Origin: Exiguobacterium antarcticum DSM 14480
GTDB lineage: Bacteria > Bacillota > Bacilli > Exiguobacteriales > Exiguobacteriaceae
Reading direction: 5' to 3'
Assembly: GCF_000685865.1 (NCBI RefSeq)
Contig: NZ_JMKS01000003.1
Location: 310,001 to 374,000, forward strand
DNA length: 64,000 nucleotides
Shown in pieces: positions 1-10,162 of this stretch (the first letter of the stretch is position 1; each line of letters starts with the position of its first letter). Made by a program: the position numbers and the translations under genes. Below the pieces are notes generated by a model. The model made no database searches and had not been told where the DNA came from. It saw only the letters and a list, made by a program, of their open reading frames with translations.

Positions 1-117
1 ACGGACAATCTAGCGTATATCAAAGAAAACATTGAAGCTGGTCTGCCTGTACAAGGATTAGAAGATCATACGCTTGAGACGATCAAAGTCATTCAACAAT
101 CCAATGCCATTCGGTAA
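1..117 (+). CDS. 3' end of an unidentified protein gene (partial)
   Basis: Frame 1 is open from the window edge and stops with TAA at 115-117, giving the last 38 residues, which end in QQSNAIR. A good terminator follows at 139-168, which supports a real gene end. The tail is short, acidic to neutral and likely helical. It resembles the C-terminus of a Gfo/Idh/MocA-type oxidoreductase, but the match is too short to name a function. The gene converges with the DUF3055 gene. Confidence 0.5.
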   Translation, partial: TDNLAYIKENIEAGLPVQGLEDHTLETIKVIQQSNAIR

Positions 118-138
118 TCAGAACTACCGTAAAAACCC

Positions 139-168
139 CGCAAGTGCGTATGCACTGCGTGATTTTTT
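139..168 (+). terminator. Bidirectional rho-independent terminator
   Basis: The stem is CGC-(a)-AGTGC, loop GTAT, GCACT-GCG, followed by six T at 163-168. On the opposite strand the hairpin is followed by GGGGTTTTT, so it can also end the convergent DUF3055 transcript, whose stop codon overlaps the T-run. Confidence 0.75.
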
Positions 169-475
169 AATCAGCCTGTTCATAACTTGGGACATAGGGC
201 AAAAGGGTCGCTAAAAAGTCACCGACAACACTTGTATCGATTGGGTCGACATCGAGTAAGCGATGCAACGCCTCGTCATCCAGGACATCTTCGTGATCCA
301 GTAAAGCCGCTCGTCCACTACTCAAGCTGACGACTAACATCTTACCGAAAAACTGACCCGTAAAGACAACGCCAAAATCATACCGCGCATGTTCCGTCGT
401 CACGCCGATGAATCGAACTTTATCGATTTCTGAGACATGATACAGTTCTTCTAATGGTGACAATTGAGGTTCCAT
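167..475 (-). CDS. DUF3055 family protein
   Basis: This is a 102-residue soluble protein starting MEPQLSPLEELYHVSE. It resembles the small uncharacterised Bacillales DUF3055 family; the conserved part includes the phrases VRFIGVTTEHARYDFGVVFT and LVVSLSSGRAALL. There are no membrane segments, and the molecular role is unknown. The frame stays open further upstream to 661, but that part runs through the pdh operon terminator, and only the ATG at 475 has a ribosome-binding site (AAAGGATG). I therefore chose the short form. It lies downstream of pdhD on the same strand but behind a strong terminator, so it is probably transcribed separately. Confidence 0.8.
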   Translation of the reverse strand: MEPQLSPLEELYHVSEIDKVRFIGVTTEHARYDFGVVFTGQFFGKMLVVSLSSGRAALLDHEDVLDDEALHRLLDVDPIDTSVVGDFLATLLPYVPSYEQAD

Positions 476-536
476 CGTGTCCCATCCTTTCTTTTTTATT
501 CTTTTCCTGCTTTTACAGCAATCTAAACGATTCGAC

Positions 537-576
537 AAAAAAACCCTTAAGCGGTCGGCTCTCCGCTTAAGGGTTT
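537..576 (-). terminator. Terminator of the pdhABCD operon
   Basis: A perfect 14-bp inverted repeat, AAACCCTTAAGCGG / CCGCTTAAGGGTTT with an 8-nt loop, is followed on the minus strand by a run of T. It starts a few bases after the pdhD stop codon. Confidence 0.9.
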
Positions 577-581
577 TCAAC

Positions 582-1994
582 TTATTTAATGATGTGGATT
601 GGGCTTCCGATAGCCACTTCAGCTGTTTCCATTGCGATTTCACCGAGTGAAGGGTGCGCATGGATTGTCAAAGCGATATCTTCCGCAGTCATTCCAGATT
701 CGATTGCGAGTCCCATCTCAGCGATCATGTCAGATGCACCTGTACCAGCGATTTGAGCACCAATCAAGAGATTGTCAGACTTACGCGTGATCATTTTCAA
801 GAAGCCATCTGGCTCGTTGAGCGCAAGCGCACGACCATTCGCAGCATATGGGAATTTAGAAGCGAGGTAATCAAGACCTTCTTCTTTTGCTTGTGCTTCT
901 GTATAACCAACTGTTGCAAGTTCTGGATCCGTGAAGACAACAGCAGGAATTGCGCTGTAATCAAGGTAAGCCGGATGTCCAGCAGCAGCTTCTGCAGCAA
1001 TTTTAGCTTCGAATGAAGCTTTGTGCGCAAGTGGTGGTCCAGGAACGATGTCACCGATTGCATAGATGTTTTCGTTCGACGTACGGCATTGATCGTCGAT
1101 TTCAACAAGTCCACGTTCGCTGACTTTAACTTCTGCCATTTCAAGACCAAGATCAGATGTGTTCGGGCGACGACCAACTGTGACGAGGACGTAATCCGCT
1201 TCAACAGTTTGTGTTTCACCTTTGACTTCAAACGTGACTTTCACGCCTTCTTCTGTCTCTTCGACACTTTGTGCAAGTGCTTCGTTGTGAATCGTGATGT
1301 TTCCTTTTTGTTTGAGCTTTTTCTTGACGACTTGTGTCATTGCCGGCTCAAAACCAGAAAGGATATCTTTTGTACCTTCTAAGATGACAACTTCCGTGTC
1401 GAAGTTAGCATACGCTGTACCAAGTTCCATTCCGATGTATCCGCCACCGATGACGATGAGTTTTTTCGGAAGTTCAGGAAGGTTCAATGCGCCTGTTGAA
1501 GAAAGGACACGTTTTGACCATTTGAACGCTGGAAGTTCGATTGGCGTCGAACCTGTTGCGATGATACATTTTTTGAATTTGTAAGGTGTTGAAGAATCTT
1601 CGTTGATGATACGGACTGTATCTTCAGATTGGAAGTACGCTTCCCCTACGACTGTCTCAACATTGTTACCTTTAAGAAGGCCACCAACGCCACCAGTTAA
1701 TTTGTTAACAACGGACTGTTTCCAAGATTGAACTTTAGAGAAATCGACTGCAACGTTCTCAGACGTGATTCCCATTGAATCCGAACCTTTTGCATGTTGG
1801 AAGTTATGTCCTGCTGTAATCAATGCTTTTGACGGGATACAACCGACGTTCAAACACACACCACCGACGTTTTCACGTTCGACGACTGTTACTTTAAGTC
1901 CAAGTTGCGCACCGCGGATTGCAGCGACGTAACCACCAGGGCCAGCCCCGATTACGAGTAAATCTGTTTCTTGTGCGAATTCACCTACTACCAT
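582..1994 (-). CDS. pdhD: Dihydrolipoyl dehydrogenase (E3 of pyruvate dehydrogenase)
   Basis: This flavoprotein reoxidises dihydrolipoamide on E2 and reduces NAD+. At 470 residues it has the usual family length. The N-terminus carries the FAD-binding GAGPGG motif (about residues 17-22) and the redox-active disulfide Cys47/Cys52 in [10 protein letters not shown] second nucleotide-binding GGGYIG lies near residue 185, and the catalytic His-Glu pair is H447/E452 in HPSLGEI. The ATG follows GGAGGGA with ideal spacing, and that site lies inside the end of pdhC; the gap between the genes is only 3 nt. It is the last gene of the pdhA-B-C-D operon, and as the only E3 in the window it could also serve other 2-oxoacid complexes. 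Confidence 0.97.
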   Translation of the reverse strand: MVVGEFAQETDLLVIGAGPGGYVAAIRGAQLGLKVTVVERENVGGVCLNVGCIPSKALITAGHNFQHAKGSDSMGITSENVAVDFSKVQSWKQSVVNKLTGGVGGLLKGNNVETVVGEAYFQSEDTVRIINEDSSTPYKFKKCIIATGSTPIELPAFKWSKRVLSSTGALNLPELPKKLIVIGGGYIGMELGTAYANFDTEVVILEGTKDILSGFEPAMTQVVKKKLKQKGNITIHNEALAQSVEETEEGVKVTFEVKGETQTVEADYVLVTVGRRPNTSDLGLEMAEVKVSERGLVEIDDQCRTSNENIYAIGDIVPGPPLAHKASFEAKIAAEAAAGHPAYLDYSAIPAVVFTDPELATVGYTEAQAKEEGLDYLASKFPYAANGRALALNEPDGFLKMITRKSDNLLIGAQIAGTGASDMIAEMGLAIESGMTAEDIALTIHAHPSLGEIAMETAEVAIGSPIHIIK

Positions 1995-1997
1995 TGC

Positions 1998-3293
1998 TTA
2001 TCCCTCCATAATGAGAAGTTGTGGGTCGTTCAACAAACGTTTAACCAAGTTAAGCGCGTTTTGTGCTGTAGCACCATCAATGAGACGGTGGTCAAAGCTG
2101 AATGACAATGCGAGTACTGGTGCTGCAACGATTTCACCGTTTTTAACAACCGCTTTTTCAGCGATACGGCCAATACCGAGGATAGCTACTTCTGGGTGGT
2201 TGATGACAGGTGTGAACCATTGTCCACCAGCAGAACCGATGTTAGTGATCGTGATTGATCCACCTTTCATCTCTTCACCAGACAATTTACCTTCGCGTGC
2301 TTTACCAGCAAGATCATTGATGTTGTCTGCTAATGCGAAGATCGATTTACGATCTGCATCTTTGACGACAGGAACAACAAGACCATTGTCTGTATCTGCT
2401 GCGATACCGATGTTGAAGTAGTTTTTGTAAACGACTTCTTCGTTCACGTCATCGATTGATGCATTGATCGCAGGGTATTTTTTAGCTGCTGCTGTCAACG
2501 CTTTGACGACGAACGGAAGGTAAGTCAATTTCGTACCTTGTGCTGCCGCAACTTCTTTGAAGTTTTTACGGAGAGCCACAAGATTCGTCACGTCTACTTC
2601 ATCCATCAACGTTACGTGTGGTGCTGTGTGTTTCGAGTTAACCATTGCTTTTGAAATCGCTTTACGGATTCCTTTGATCTTCTCACGCGTTTCGAGCTCG
2701 GGTTGAGCTGCGACATACGGTTTCACTTCAGATTTAGCAGCTGAAGCTTGTGCAGCTGGTGCTTTTTCTTCTGCTGCTGGTGCAGTTGAAGATTGTCCAC
2801 CGTTTGCGAATGCATCGATGTCTTCTTTGACGACACGACCGTTGTCACCAGAACCTTGAACTTCGCGGATGTCGACACCTTTTTCACGTGCGTACTTACG
2901 TACTGATGGCATCGCGATGACGCGTTCTGATTTATGGATTTGGACTTCTGTTGGTTTGTCTTCGACTTTTTTGTCTGTGTCTTGGACATCTTTCGCATTA
3001 TCTGCCGCTTTAGGCTGCTCGACCGCTTCTTCAGAAGGAGCAGAACCTTCGCCTTCAACTTCGAACGTGATCAACACGTCGCCAACAATGGCAACAACAC
3101 CTTCGTCTACTTTTACTTCTTTGACAGTACCGTCAACTGGTGACGGGATTTCAACGACAGCTTTATCGTTTTGGACTTCTAGAAGGATATCATCTTCTTT
3201 GATTGTGTCGCCTGCTTTAACGAACCACTTTACGATTTCACCTTCATGAATACCCTCACCGATATCTGGTAATTTGAATTCAAATAAACCCAT
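1998..3293 (-). CDS. pdhC: Dihydrolipoamide acetyltransferase (E2 of pyruvate dehydrogenase)
   Basis: This core enzyme of the PDH complex moves the acetyl group from lipoate to CoA. In its 431 residues there is one N-terminal lipoyl domain with the lipoylated lysine K44 ([12 protein letters not shown]). An acidic, Ala/Pro-rich linker follows, then a peripheral-subunit-binding domain near residues 128-165 ([12 protein letters not shown]), a second Ala-rich linker, and the catalytic domain ending with H402 in DHRLIDG. The ATG at 3293 follows AGGAGGC. The 98-nt gap to pdhB contains a hairpin (3354-3377), so E2/E3 may be expressed at a different level from E1. Confidence 0.97.
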   Translation of the reverse strand: MGLFEFKLPDIGEGIHEGEIVKWFVKAGDTIKEDDILLEVQNDKAVVEIPSPVDGTVKEVKVDEGVVAIVGDVLITFEVEGEGSAPSEEAVEQPKAADNAKDVQDTDKKVEDKPTEVQIHKSERVIAMPSVRKYAREKGVDIREVQGSGDNGRVVKEDIDAFANGGQSSTAPAAEEKAPAAQASAAKSEVKPYVAAQPELETREKIKGIRKAISKAMVNSKHTAPHVTLMDEVDVTNLVALRKNFKEVAAAQGTKLTYLPFVVKALTAAAKKYPAINASIDDVNEEVVYKNYFNIGIAADTDNGLVVPVVKDADRKSIFALADNINDLAGKAREGKLSGEEMKGGSITITNIGSAGGQWFTPVINHPEVAILGIGRIAEKAVVKNGEIVAAPVLALSFSFDHRLIDGATAQNALNLVKRLLNDPQLLIMEG

Positions 3294-3353
3294 TTGAATT
3301 AGCCTCCTTTTATTTCACTCTTCAAAGTCGATTGTTATCTTTAAAACGGAAGC

Positions 3354-3377
3354 AAGGAGAGAATTGCCTCTCTCCTT
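3354..3377 (-). promoter_or_regulatory. Intra-operon hairpin between pdhB and pdhC
   Basis: There is a 9-bp perfect stem, AAGGAGAGA / TCTCTCCTT, with a 6-nt loop. It lacks an immediate T-run, so it looks like an RNA processing, stability or leaky attenuation element rather than a full terminator. This role is an inference. Confidence 0.45.
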
Positions 3378-3391
3378 TCTCCGATATACGC

Positions 3392-4369
3392 TTAGAAATT
3401 GTAAACTGTTTTCACTTTTTCAACGATATCTTTGTGGTCTGGGAGCCATGCATCTTCACCTTGTGCAAACGGGAAGATCGTGTCAGGAGCCGTCACACGA
3501 AGGATTGGTGCTTCAAGATCAAGGATTGCGCGCTCTTGAATTTCAGTTGCGACCATTGCAGCCACACCTGCTTGTTTTTGTGCTTCTTGAACGACGACAA
3601 CACGGTTCGTTTTCTTGACTGACGCAACGATTGTGTCGATGTCGATCGGGCTGATTGTCATCAAGTCGATGATTTCAACGCTGATGTTCTCTTTTTCGAG
3701 TTCTTCAGCTGCTTTAAGTGACGCGTGAACCATTGCACCGTACGTCACGATTGTAACATCCGTACCTTCACGTTTGATGTCAGCTTTTCCGAGTTCGATC
3801 GTGTAATCGCCCTCTGGTACCTCGCCGCGGAATGAACGGTATAGTTTCATGTGCTCAAGGAAAACAACTGGGTCGTTATCACGGATGGAAGCAATCAAAA
3901 GACCTTTTGCATCATATGGAGTTGAAGGGATGACGACTTTAAGTCCTGGTGACTGAGCCATTAATCCTTCCAAGTTATCTGCATGAAGCTCAGGTGTCTT
4001 AACGCCACCACCGAATGGTGAACGGATTGTGACAGGTGCATTGTACGTGCCGCCTGAACGGTAACGTAAACGTGCGAGTTGTGCCGCTACAGAATCAAAT
4101 ACTTCGAATACGAAACCAAAGAATTGGATTTCCATGATTGGACGGAAACCAGTTAAGCTGAATCCGACTGCAAGACCACCAATACCAGATTCGGCAAGTG
4201 GTGTATCGAAGACACGGTCTTCGCCTAATTCGTCTTGAAGACCTTCTGTCGCACGGAATACCCCACCGTTTTTACCGACGTCTTCACCGAACAAGAGAAC
4301 TTGCTCGTCGCGTTTCATCTCGACGCGCATTGCGTCAGTGATCGCTTGGATCATCGTCATTTGTGCCAT
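3392..4369 (-). CDS. pdhB: Pyruvate dehydrogenase E1 component, beta subunit
   Basis: This is the beta chain (325 residues, normal length) of the heterotetrameric thiamine-diphosphate enzyme that decarboxylates pyruvate and acetylates the lipoyl domain of E2. It starts [14 protein letters not shown] and contains [17 protein letters not shown]. The conserved glutamates of the transketolase-type pyrimidine domain follow ([20 protein letters not shown]). The C-terminal domain carries [14 protein letters not shown]. It lies 3 nt after pdhA and is certainly cotranscribed with it. Nothing unusual was seen. Confidence 0.97.
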   Translation of the reverse strand: MAQMTMIQAITDAMRVEMKRDEQVLLFGEDVGKNGGVFRATEGLQDELGEDRVFDTPLAESGIGGLAVGFSLTGFRPIMEIQFFGFVFEVFDSVAAQLARLRYRSGGTYNAPVTIRSPFGGGVKTPELHADNLEGLMAQSPGLKVVIPSTPYDAKGLLIASIRDNDPVVFLEHMKLYRSFRGEVPEGDYTIELGKADIKREGTDVTIVTYGAMVHASLKAAEELEKENISVEIIDLMTISPIDIDTIVASVKKTNRVVVVQEAQKQAGVAAMVATEIQERAILDLEAPILRVTAPDTIFPFAQGEDAWLPDHKDIVEKVKTVYNF

Positions 4370-4372
4370 GGG

Positions 4373-5464
<1,092 letters not shown>

Positions 5465-5607
5465 TCATCCTTTCACTGTGCTCAGCGAAATATTCCTCTG
5501 ACTGACTTGCTCACATACGAATAGTGTTCAAAAAATGAAGTCCCGTATGACCTTTTCTTGAACATATATCTGTGTACCTATCCAGTTGAGTAAACTGTAT
5601 TAACATG

Positions 5608-5631
5608 ACGAGACATGAATGCATGTCTTGT
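5608..5631. promoter_or_regulatory. Dyad symmetry just downstream of the pdhA -10 box
   Basis: ACGAGACATG-aatg-CATGTCTTGT is a 10-bp inverted repeat with one G:T-type mismatch. It begins about 14 nt after the predicted -10 box, so it overlaps the expected start of transcription. This is a position typical of a repressor operator or a 5' mRNA hairpin. The binding protein is unknown. Confidence 0.5.
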
Positions 5632-5644
5632 TCATTACGTTACA

Positions 5645-5674
5645 AGTATAAAACTCTAACACCTATAAAATCAA
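5645..5674 (-). promoter_or_regulatory. Probable sigma-A promoter of pdhABCD
   Basis: Read on the minus strand there is TTGATT (5669-5674), an 18-nt spacer, then TATACT (5645-5650), about 190 nt upstream of the pdhA start. The intergenic region 5456-5833 otherwise holds no gene; it is AT-rich and carries this promoter, the dyad at 5608-5631 and the def promoter. Confidence 0.65.
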
Positions 5675-5798
5675 AGGAAATGTTTTATTTTTTTTAGCAA
5701 ACCCTCTTGTGAAATCAATCACATTATAAGAACGTTGTCACTTCTGTACTATTCAACTATCTACCCCTGTGTTAGTTATTAATATTCCTCCTTTGTTA

Positions 5799-5807
5799 TG
5801 CTATAAT
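5799..5807 (+). promoter_or_regulatory. Extended -10 promoter of def
   Basis: TGcTATAAT is an extended -10 sequence, 26 nt before the def start codon. No good -35 hexamer is present, as is usual for extended -10 promoters. Confidence 0.6.
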
Positions 5808-5833
5808 TTTTTTAGATGAAAGGGGGGCTGTTC

Positions 5834-6373
5834 ATGATTACCATGAATGAGATCGTTCGAGAAGATGTACCTTCACTTCACGAACGATCGGTCGATGTTA
5901 CCTTCCCACTCAGTGAGGAAGATAAAGAAACGATGCGTCTCATGATGGAGTATTTATCCAACAGTCAAGACGATGAGTTAGCAGAAAAATATGATTTGCG
6001 TAGCGGGATCGGATTAGCTGCACCTCAAATCGGGGTCAATAAACGGATGTTCGCGGTTCGCCTACAGGATGGAGAGGACTTACTCGAGTTCGGAATCTAT
6101 AATCCTAAAATCATCAGCCACTCCGTGGAACAAACGTATTTAGCCGGCGGTGAAGGATGTTTATCCGTTGACCGTGAAGTGGAAGGTCACGTGCCACGCT
6201 ATATGCGTATTACCCTGTCTGGCATCGATCATAACGGAAATCCCATAAAATTAAGATTAAAGGGATTAAAAGCCGTGGTTTGCCAACATGAATACGATCA
6301 CTTAGATGGAGTCATGTTTTATGACCGCATCGATGCAAAAGAACCATTTAAGGACTACGGATCACCGCTCTAA
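5834..6373 (+). CDS. def: Peptide deformylase
   Basis: This metalloenzyme removes the N-formyl group from nascent proteins. All three motifs are present: GIGLAAPQIG, EGCLSVD with the metal cysteine, and QHEYDHLDG with both metal histidines. The length of about 179 residues fits the type-II enzymes of Gram-positives. The frame opens at ATG 5816, but that codon lies directly after the -10 box with no ribosome-binding site. ATG 5834 follows AAAGGGGGG and is the better start. It stands alone between pdhA (divergent) and rnjA (convergent). B. subtilis defB (ykrB) has the same neighbours, with ykyA in between, which is missing here. Confidence 0.95.
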   Translation: MITMNEIVREDVPSLHERSVDVTFPLSEEDKETMRLMMEYLSNSQDDELAEKYDLRSGIGLAAPQIGVNKRMFAVRLQDGEDLLEFGIYNPKIISHSVEQTYLAGGEGCLSVDREVEGHVPRYMRITLSGIDHNGNPIKLRLKGLKAVVCQHEYDHLDGVMFYDRIDAKEPFKDYGSPL

Positions 6374-6388
6374 GCGGGGTTCCCCCTC

Positions 6389-6427
6389 AAAAAAAGACAT
6401 TCCCACGATGTGGAAATGTCTTTTTTG
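6389..6427. terminator. Bidirectional terminator between def and rnjA
   Basis: AAAAAAGACATT-CCCAC / GTGG-AAATGTCTTTTTT forms a stem with A-run and T-run arms, so it can end both convergent transcripts. Confidence 0.9.
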
Positions 6428-6429
6428 AT

Positions 6430-8097
6430 TTATACTTCCATGATGATCGGCATGACCATCGGATGACGTTGTGTTTTTTCTGTCAAATAAGGTGTCAACG
6501 TGTCGTTGATGACTTGCTTGATGTCCGTCCATTTTGTGTTACGATTCGCAAGCGACTGTTCAAGTGACCGTTTCAAGAGGCGTTCAGCATCTTTGATCAA
6601 GTTTCCTGATTCGCGCATATAGACGAATCCGCGTGAGATGATATCCGGTCCGGAAACGAGACGATTGGTTTTCGAATCCAGTGTCACGACGACGACGACG
6701 AGTCCTTCTTCTGAAAGAATACGGCGGTCACGCAGGACGATATTCCCAATATCTCCAATTCCTTTTCCATCTACATAGACGGCATTTGCTTGGATTTTCC
6801 CAGTGATGGCTGCCGCATTGGCATCAAGCGCCAAGACTTCACCATTATCCATGACAAAACAATTTTCTTCCGGAACACCAGCGTCCATCGCAAGCGACAT
6901 ATGTTTCTTGAGCATCCGATACTCACCGTGGATCGGCATGAAGTATTTTGGTTGCAACAGACGAAGCATTAATAGCTGTTCTTGCTGGCTACCGTGACCC
7001 GACGTATGGATATCATTTAACTTCCCGTACATGACGTCTGCACCTGCTTTATAGAGCTGGTTAATCGTTTTACCGACTGAGACGACGTTCCCCGGAATCG
7101 GAGACGACGAGAAGATGACGAGATCATCCGGAATGATTGAAATTTGGCGGTGTGTCCCGTTTGCGATCCGACTAAGTGCTGCCATCGGTTCCCCTTGTGA
7201 TCCGGTGCAAAGAATCGTTAATTCGTTTGACTTATACCGTTTCATTTCATTTGGTTCGATGATGGTGCCTTTTGGTGCTTTGATGAAATCAAGCTCCTGC
7301 CCAATCATCATGACTTTATCCATACTACGTCCGAAGACAACGATTTTTCGACCAGCTTCGACAGACGCATTGACAACTTGTTGCAGACGATAGATGTTTG
7401 AGGCAAAGGTCGCGAAGATGATGCGACCTTCTGCTTTACGGAAGATGTTTGAGATCGTATCCCCGACCACGCGCTCACTCATTGTAAAGCCTTCAATCTC
7501 TGCATTCGTTGAATCAGATAACAGACAGAGGACACCCTCCTTGCCGAGTTCCGCCATCTTCGTTAAGTCAGCAGGTTCTCCGACAGGTGTGAAATCAAAC
7601 TTAAAGTCACCGGTATGGACGATATTTCCTTGTGGCGTCTTGACGACGACTCCAAACGAGTTTGGAATCGAGTGTGTCGTCCGGAAAAACGAGATACTCG
7701 TTTTGCGGAACTTGATGATTGAATCTTCATCGATCTCATGAAGTTCAGTCGTCCGTAACAAGCCATGTTCTTCAAGCTTCACTTTAATGAGACCAAGCGC
7801 AATCTTTCCTGCATAAATCGGTAGATTGACTTGCTTGAGTAAAAACGGCAGACCGCCGATATGGTCTTCGTGACCGTGGGTGATGAAGACACCTTTTACT
7901 TTCTCTTTGTTTTTGATCAAGTACGTATAATCCGGGATGACATAATCAATCCCAAGCAATTCATCTTCCGGGAACATGACACCAGCATCAATGACGATGA
8001 TTTCGTCCTGGAATTGAACGACGTATGTGTTTTTCCCGATTTCTCCTAAACCGCCGAGTGCGAATACGGCTGCTTGATGGTTTTTAACGAACTTCAT
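6430..8097 (-). CDS. rnjA: Ribonuclease J1
   Basis: This metallo-beta-lactamase/beta-CASP ribonuclease has 5'-to-3' exo- and endonuclease activity and is central to mRNA decay and rRNA maturation in Firmicutes. At 555 residues it has the normal length. The zinc motif HGHEDHIGG lies near residue 74, followed by the beta-lactamase motif HTGDFKFD and LLSDSTNAE. The beta-CASP region has [12 protein letters not shown], with PIHGEYRM after it, and the C-terminal domain is present. It overlaps the end of rpoY by 4 nt, the same rpoY-rnjA pair as in B. subtilis ykzG-ykqC. Confidence 0.97.
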   Translation of the reverse strand: MKFVKNHQAAVFALGGLGEIGKNTYVVQFQDEIIVIDAGVMFPEDELLGIDYVIPDYTYLIKNKEKVKGVFITHGHEDHIGGLPFLLKQVNLPIYAGKIALGLIKVKLEEHGLLRTTELHEIDEDSIIKFRKTSISFFRTTHSIPNSFGVVVKTPQGNIVHTGDFKFDFTPVGEPADLTKMAELGKEGVLCLLSDSTNAEIEGFTMSERVVGDTISNIFRKAEGRIIFATFASNIYRLQQVVNASVEAGRKIVVFGRSMDKVMMIGQELDFIKAPKGTIIEPNEMKRYKSNELTILCTGSQGEPMAALSRIANGTHRQISIIPDDLVIFSSSPIPGNVVSVGKTINQLYKAGADVMYGKLNDIHTSGHGSQQEQLLMLRLLQPKYFMPIHGEYRMLKKHMSLAMDAGVPEENCFVMDNGEVLALDANAAAITGKIQANAVYVDGKGIGDIGNIVLRDRRILSEEGLVVVVVTLDSKTNRLVSGPDIISRGFVYMRESGNLIKDAERLLKRSLEQSLANRNTKWTDIKQVINDTLTPYLTEKTQRHPMVMPIIMEV

Positions 8098-8312
8098 GCG
8101 AACGTTTCAACCTTGTAATCCGGACTCAGTTGTTCATACTCGAGGAATTCTCCACTTACTTCACGGATGAATTCAACATTGATGTCTTTGATGAGATGAT
8201 CAATCGCTGTTCGCACTTCACGAATGTTCTCTCCTTCAACGTACATTACTTCTGTCCGTTCCCGTACCGGGGCTTCCGAACGAAGCGGTTGATAAAATAC
8301 TTTAAAAATCAT
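8094..8312 (-). CDS. rpoY: RNA polymerase epsilon subunit
   Basis: This small accessory subunit of Firmicute RNA polymerase (formerly DUF1447) has 72 residues beginning [20 protein letters not shown], a clear family signature. The ATG at 8312 follows AAGGAG at 9 nt. A TTG three codons earlier lies too close to the Shine-Dalgarno site and was not used. It is translationally coupled to rnjA by a 4-nt overlap, the conserved arrangement in Bacillales. Confidence 0.93.
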   Translation of the reverse strand: MIFKVFYQPLRSEAPVRERTEVMYVEGENIREVRTAIDHLIKDINVEFIREVSGEFLEYEQLSPDYKVETFA

Positions 8313-8356
8313 GTTTAGCAACTCCTTATCAGTCCATTGTTTTTTGTCCTTAGATT

Positions 8357-8365
8357 AGTATACAC
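8357..8365 (-). promoter_or_regulatory. Extended -10 promoter of rpoY-rnjA
   Basis: On the minus strand TGTG-TATACT forms an extended -10 element about 45 nt upstream of the rpoY start. The -35 region is weak. Confidence 0.45.
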
Positions 8366-8425
8366 GATATCCTACTATTTTTTCATCCTATTCCTAATCC
8401 AAGGTCTGCGTAAACGTCAACGCTA

Positions 8426-8434
8426 TGCTATAAT
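8426..8434 (+). promoter_or_regulatory. Extended -10 promoter of the HAD phosphatase gene
   Basis: TGcTATAAT lies 48 nt upstream of the start codon at 8483. The same extended -10 form is seen at def. Confidence 0.55.
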
Positions 8435-8482
8435 TCCACATGTATCCGGCTGAACAGCCAATTAAAAAGAGAAGGTGAAACC

Positions 8483-9259
8483 ATGGCAAATCAGAAAGTC
8501 GTCTTTTTCGATATCGATGGAACCTTACTTCACGATGGTCATTTCGTTCCCGAGTCGACCAAACTAGCAATCAAACAATTACAAGAAAATGGCGTGTATG
8601 TCGCCATCGCGACAGGACGTGGTCCCGCAATGTTGTCAGGTGTACGTGAACTACTTAACATCGACACGATCATTGGTTATAACGGACAAATCGTTGTCCA
8701 TCAAAATGAAATCATCTATAAACGGCCCCAACCGACTGCAGATCTTGAACACTTGACGGCTCGAGCACATAAAAATGGACATACGCTTGTCTATCTAGGG
8801 GAAAATCAAGGATTCTCAACGAAACCTTCTGACCAGTTGGTCCAAGAATCATTAGGAAAACTCGATATTCCCTTACCCGCTTTTCATGAACAGGCATTTT
8901 TGACGCATGACGTCTTTCAAACGCTCGTCTACTGTACAGCAGAAGAAGAAGCTGAATACGTCCAAAACTATCAAGCATTCGACTTCATTCGTTGGCATCC
9001 TCACGCAATGGATGTCATCAATGTCGGTTCGTCAAAAGCAGATGGTATCAAACAATTCTTGAAACTGACGAACATACGACGTGAAGATACGTTTGCGTTT
9101 GGCGACGCCTTAAACGATTTAGAGATGTTACGCTACGTCGGAACAGGTATCGCGATGGGCAATGGGCTTGCTGAAACAAAAGCGGCAGCTGATTTTGTCA
9201 CCAAACACATACTAGAAGATGGCATCGCCCATGGATTAAAAGAGTTTCAATTGATTTGA
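8483..9259 (+). CDS. ykrA: Cof-type HAD-IIB family phosphatase
   Basis: This 258-residue HAD hydrolase probably dephosphorylates small sugar phosphates or nucleotides; the substrate cannot be told from sequence. Motif I is FFDIDGTLL (residues 9-17), motif II is AIATGR, and motif IV is FGDALNDLEML. The cap domain in the middle is of the Cof (C2b) type. The ATG follows GAGAAGGTGAAACC. Its position beside rpoY and ktrC matches B. subtilis ykrA. Confidence 0.9.
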   Translation: MANQKVVFFDIDGTLLHDGHFVPESTKLAIKQLQENGVYVAIATGRGPAMLSGVRELLNIDTIIGYNGQIVVHQNEIIYKRPQPTADLEHLTARAHKNGHTLVYLGENQGFSTKPSDQLVQESLGKLDIPLPAFHEQAFLTHDVFQTLVYCTAEEEAEYVQNYQAFDFIRWHPHAMDVINVGSSKADGIKQFLKLTNIRREDTFAFGDALNDLEMLRYVGTGIAMGNGLAETKAAADFVTKHILEDGIAHGLKEFQLI

Positions 9260-9268
9260 ATCACGACT

Positions 9269-9304
9269 AAAAAGGCCGAGGAACAGCTCCTCAGCCTTTT
9301 TTTG
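9269..9304. terminator. Bidirectional terminator between the HAD phosphatase gene and ktrC
   Basis: AAAAAGGC-c-GAGGA / TCCTC-a-GCCTTTTTTT has a 5-nt loop, with an A-run on one side and a T-run on the other. Confidence 0.88.
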
Positions 9305-9307
9305 TTT

Positions 9308-9976
9308 TCAATTTTTCACTTTGTGAATGGCGCGTTCTAATCGATCCAAGTCATCATTCTCACCGATGACGACAAGATAATCACCTTTTTCGATCAGTTC
9401 GTCTGCCTGAAGCGAAATCATGACATTTTCACCACGTTTGATCGCCACGACGTTTGCACCATACTTACTTCGTAGATCCAGATCAATCAACGTTTGATTC
9501 GCCATCCGGTCACTGACTTTAATCTCAACGATGGAGAACTCTTGTGAGAGATCAAGGTAGTCCAAAATATTCGAACTCATCAATCCGTTTGCAATCCGGA
9601 CTCCCATATCGCGCTCCGGATGGACGATGAAGTCCGCTCCGATTTTTCGTAGAACCTTTTCATGGTAATCATTCGTCGCCTTGACGGTAATCGATTGTAC
9701 GCCAAGTTCTTTTAAAATCAACGTCGTCAAAATCGACGCTTGGATGTTTTCACCAATCGCAACGATGACATGGTCAAAATTTCGAATCCCAAGACTCTTC
9801 AAGACATTCTCATCGGTCGTATCAGCAATGACCGAATGCGTGGCAATTCCCATGTATTCGTTGACACGTTCCTCATCTGAATCAATCGCTAACACATCAT
9901 ATCCATTCTTCGATAATTCCCGGACAATCGATCCCCCAAACCGTCCTAAACCGATTACTGCAAACTCTCCATTCAT
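9308..9976 (-). CDS. ktrC: Ktr potassium uptake regulatory subunit (RCK protein)
   Basis: This is a cytoplasmic gating ring protein for a KtrB/KtrD-type K+ channel, 222 residues long. The N-terminal RCK domain has the nucleotide-binding motif GLGRFGGS (residues 9-16), with an acidic residue at the end of beta-2 (AIDSDEERV). The C-terminal RCK_C domain spans about residues 140-220. In B. subtilis this subunit binds ATP/ADP and c-di-AMP; that role is family knowledge. No membrane subunit is adjacent, as for B. subtilis ktrC (ykqB), whose position next to rnjA it shares. Confidence 0.9.
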   Translation of the reverse strand: MNGEFAVIGLGRFGGSIVRELSKNGYDVLAIDSDEERVNEYMGIATHSVIADTTDENVLKSLGIRNFDHVIVAIGENIQASILTTLILKELGVQSITVKATNDYHEKVLRKIGADFIVHPERDMGVRIANGLMSSNILDYLDLSQEFSIVEIKVSDRMANQTLIDLDLRSKYGANVVAIKRGENVMISLQADELIEKGDYLVVIGENDDLDRLERAIHKVKN

Positions 9977-10101
9977 GGTCAGCTCTCCTTCACAATTCTG
10001 CTTCAGTAGTAGTGTAACTGATTCACTTCTAAAATACTACGAACGTATTGACGATGGGGTTTCCATTCATACGGGATGGCGAAATCCACGTCAGGATCAA
10101 C

Positions 10102-10135
10102 AAAAAAACGCGTAATCCACTGAAAGGATTACACG
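10102..10135 (-). terminator. Terminator of cydAB
   Basis: On the minus strand CGTGTAATCC / GGATTACGCG has a 7-nt loop and is followed by seven T, just past the cydB stop. Confidence 0.85.
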
Positions 10136-10162
10136 TCCGTATGATGCGATTTGTTGGATACG

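Noticed and set aside
476-661. N-terminal extension of the DUF3055 gene
   Set aside because: The extra 62 codons pass through the pdh terminator hairpin and the end of pdhD, and the good ribosome-binding site is at the internal ATG.
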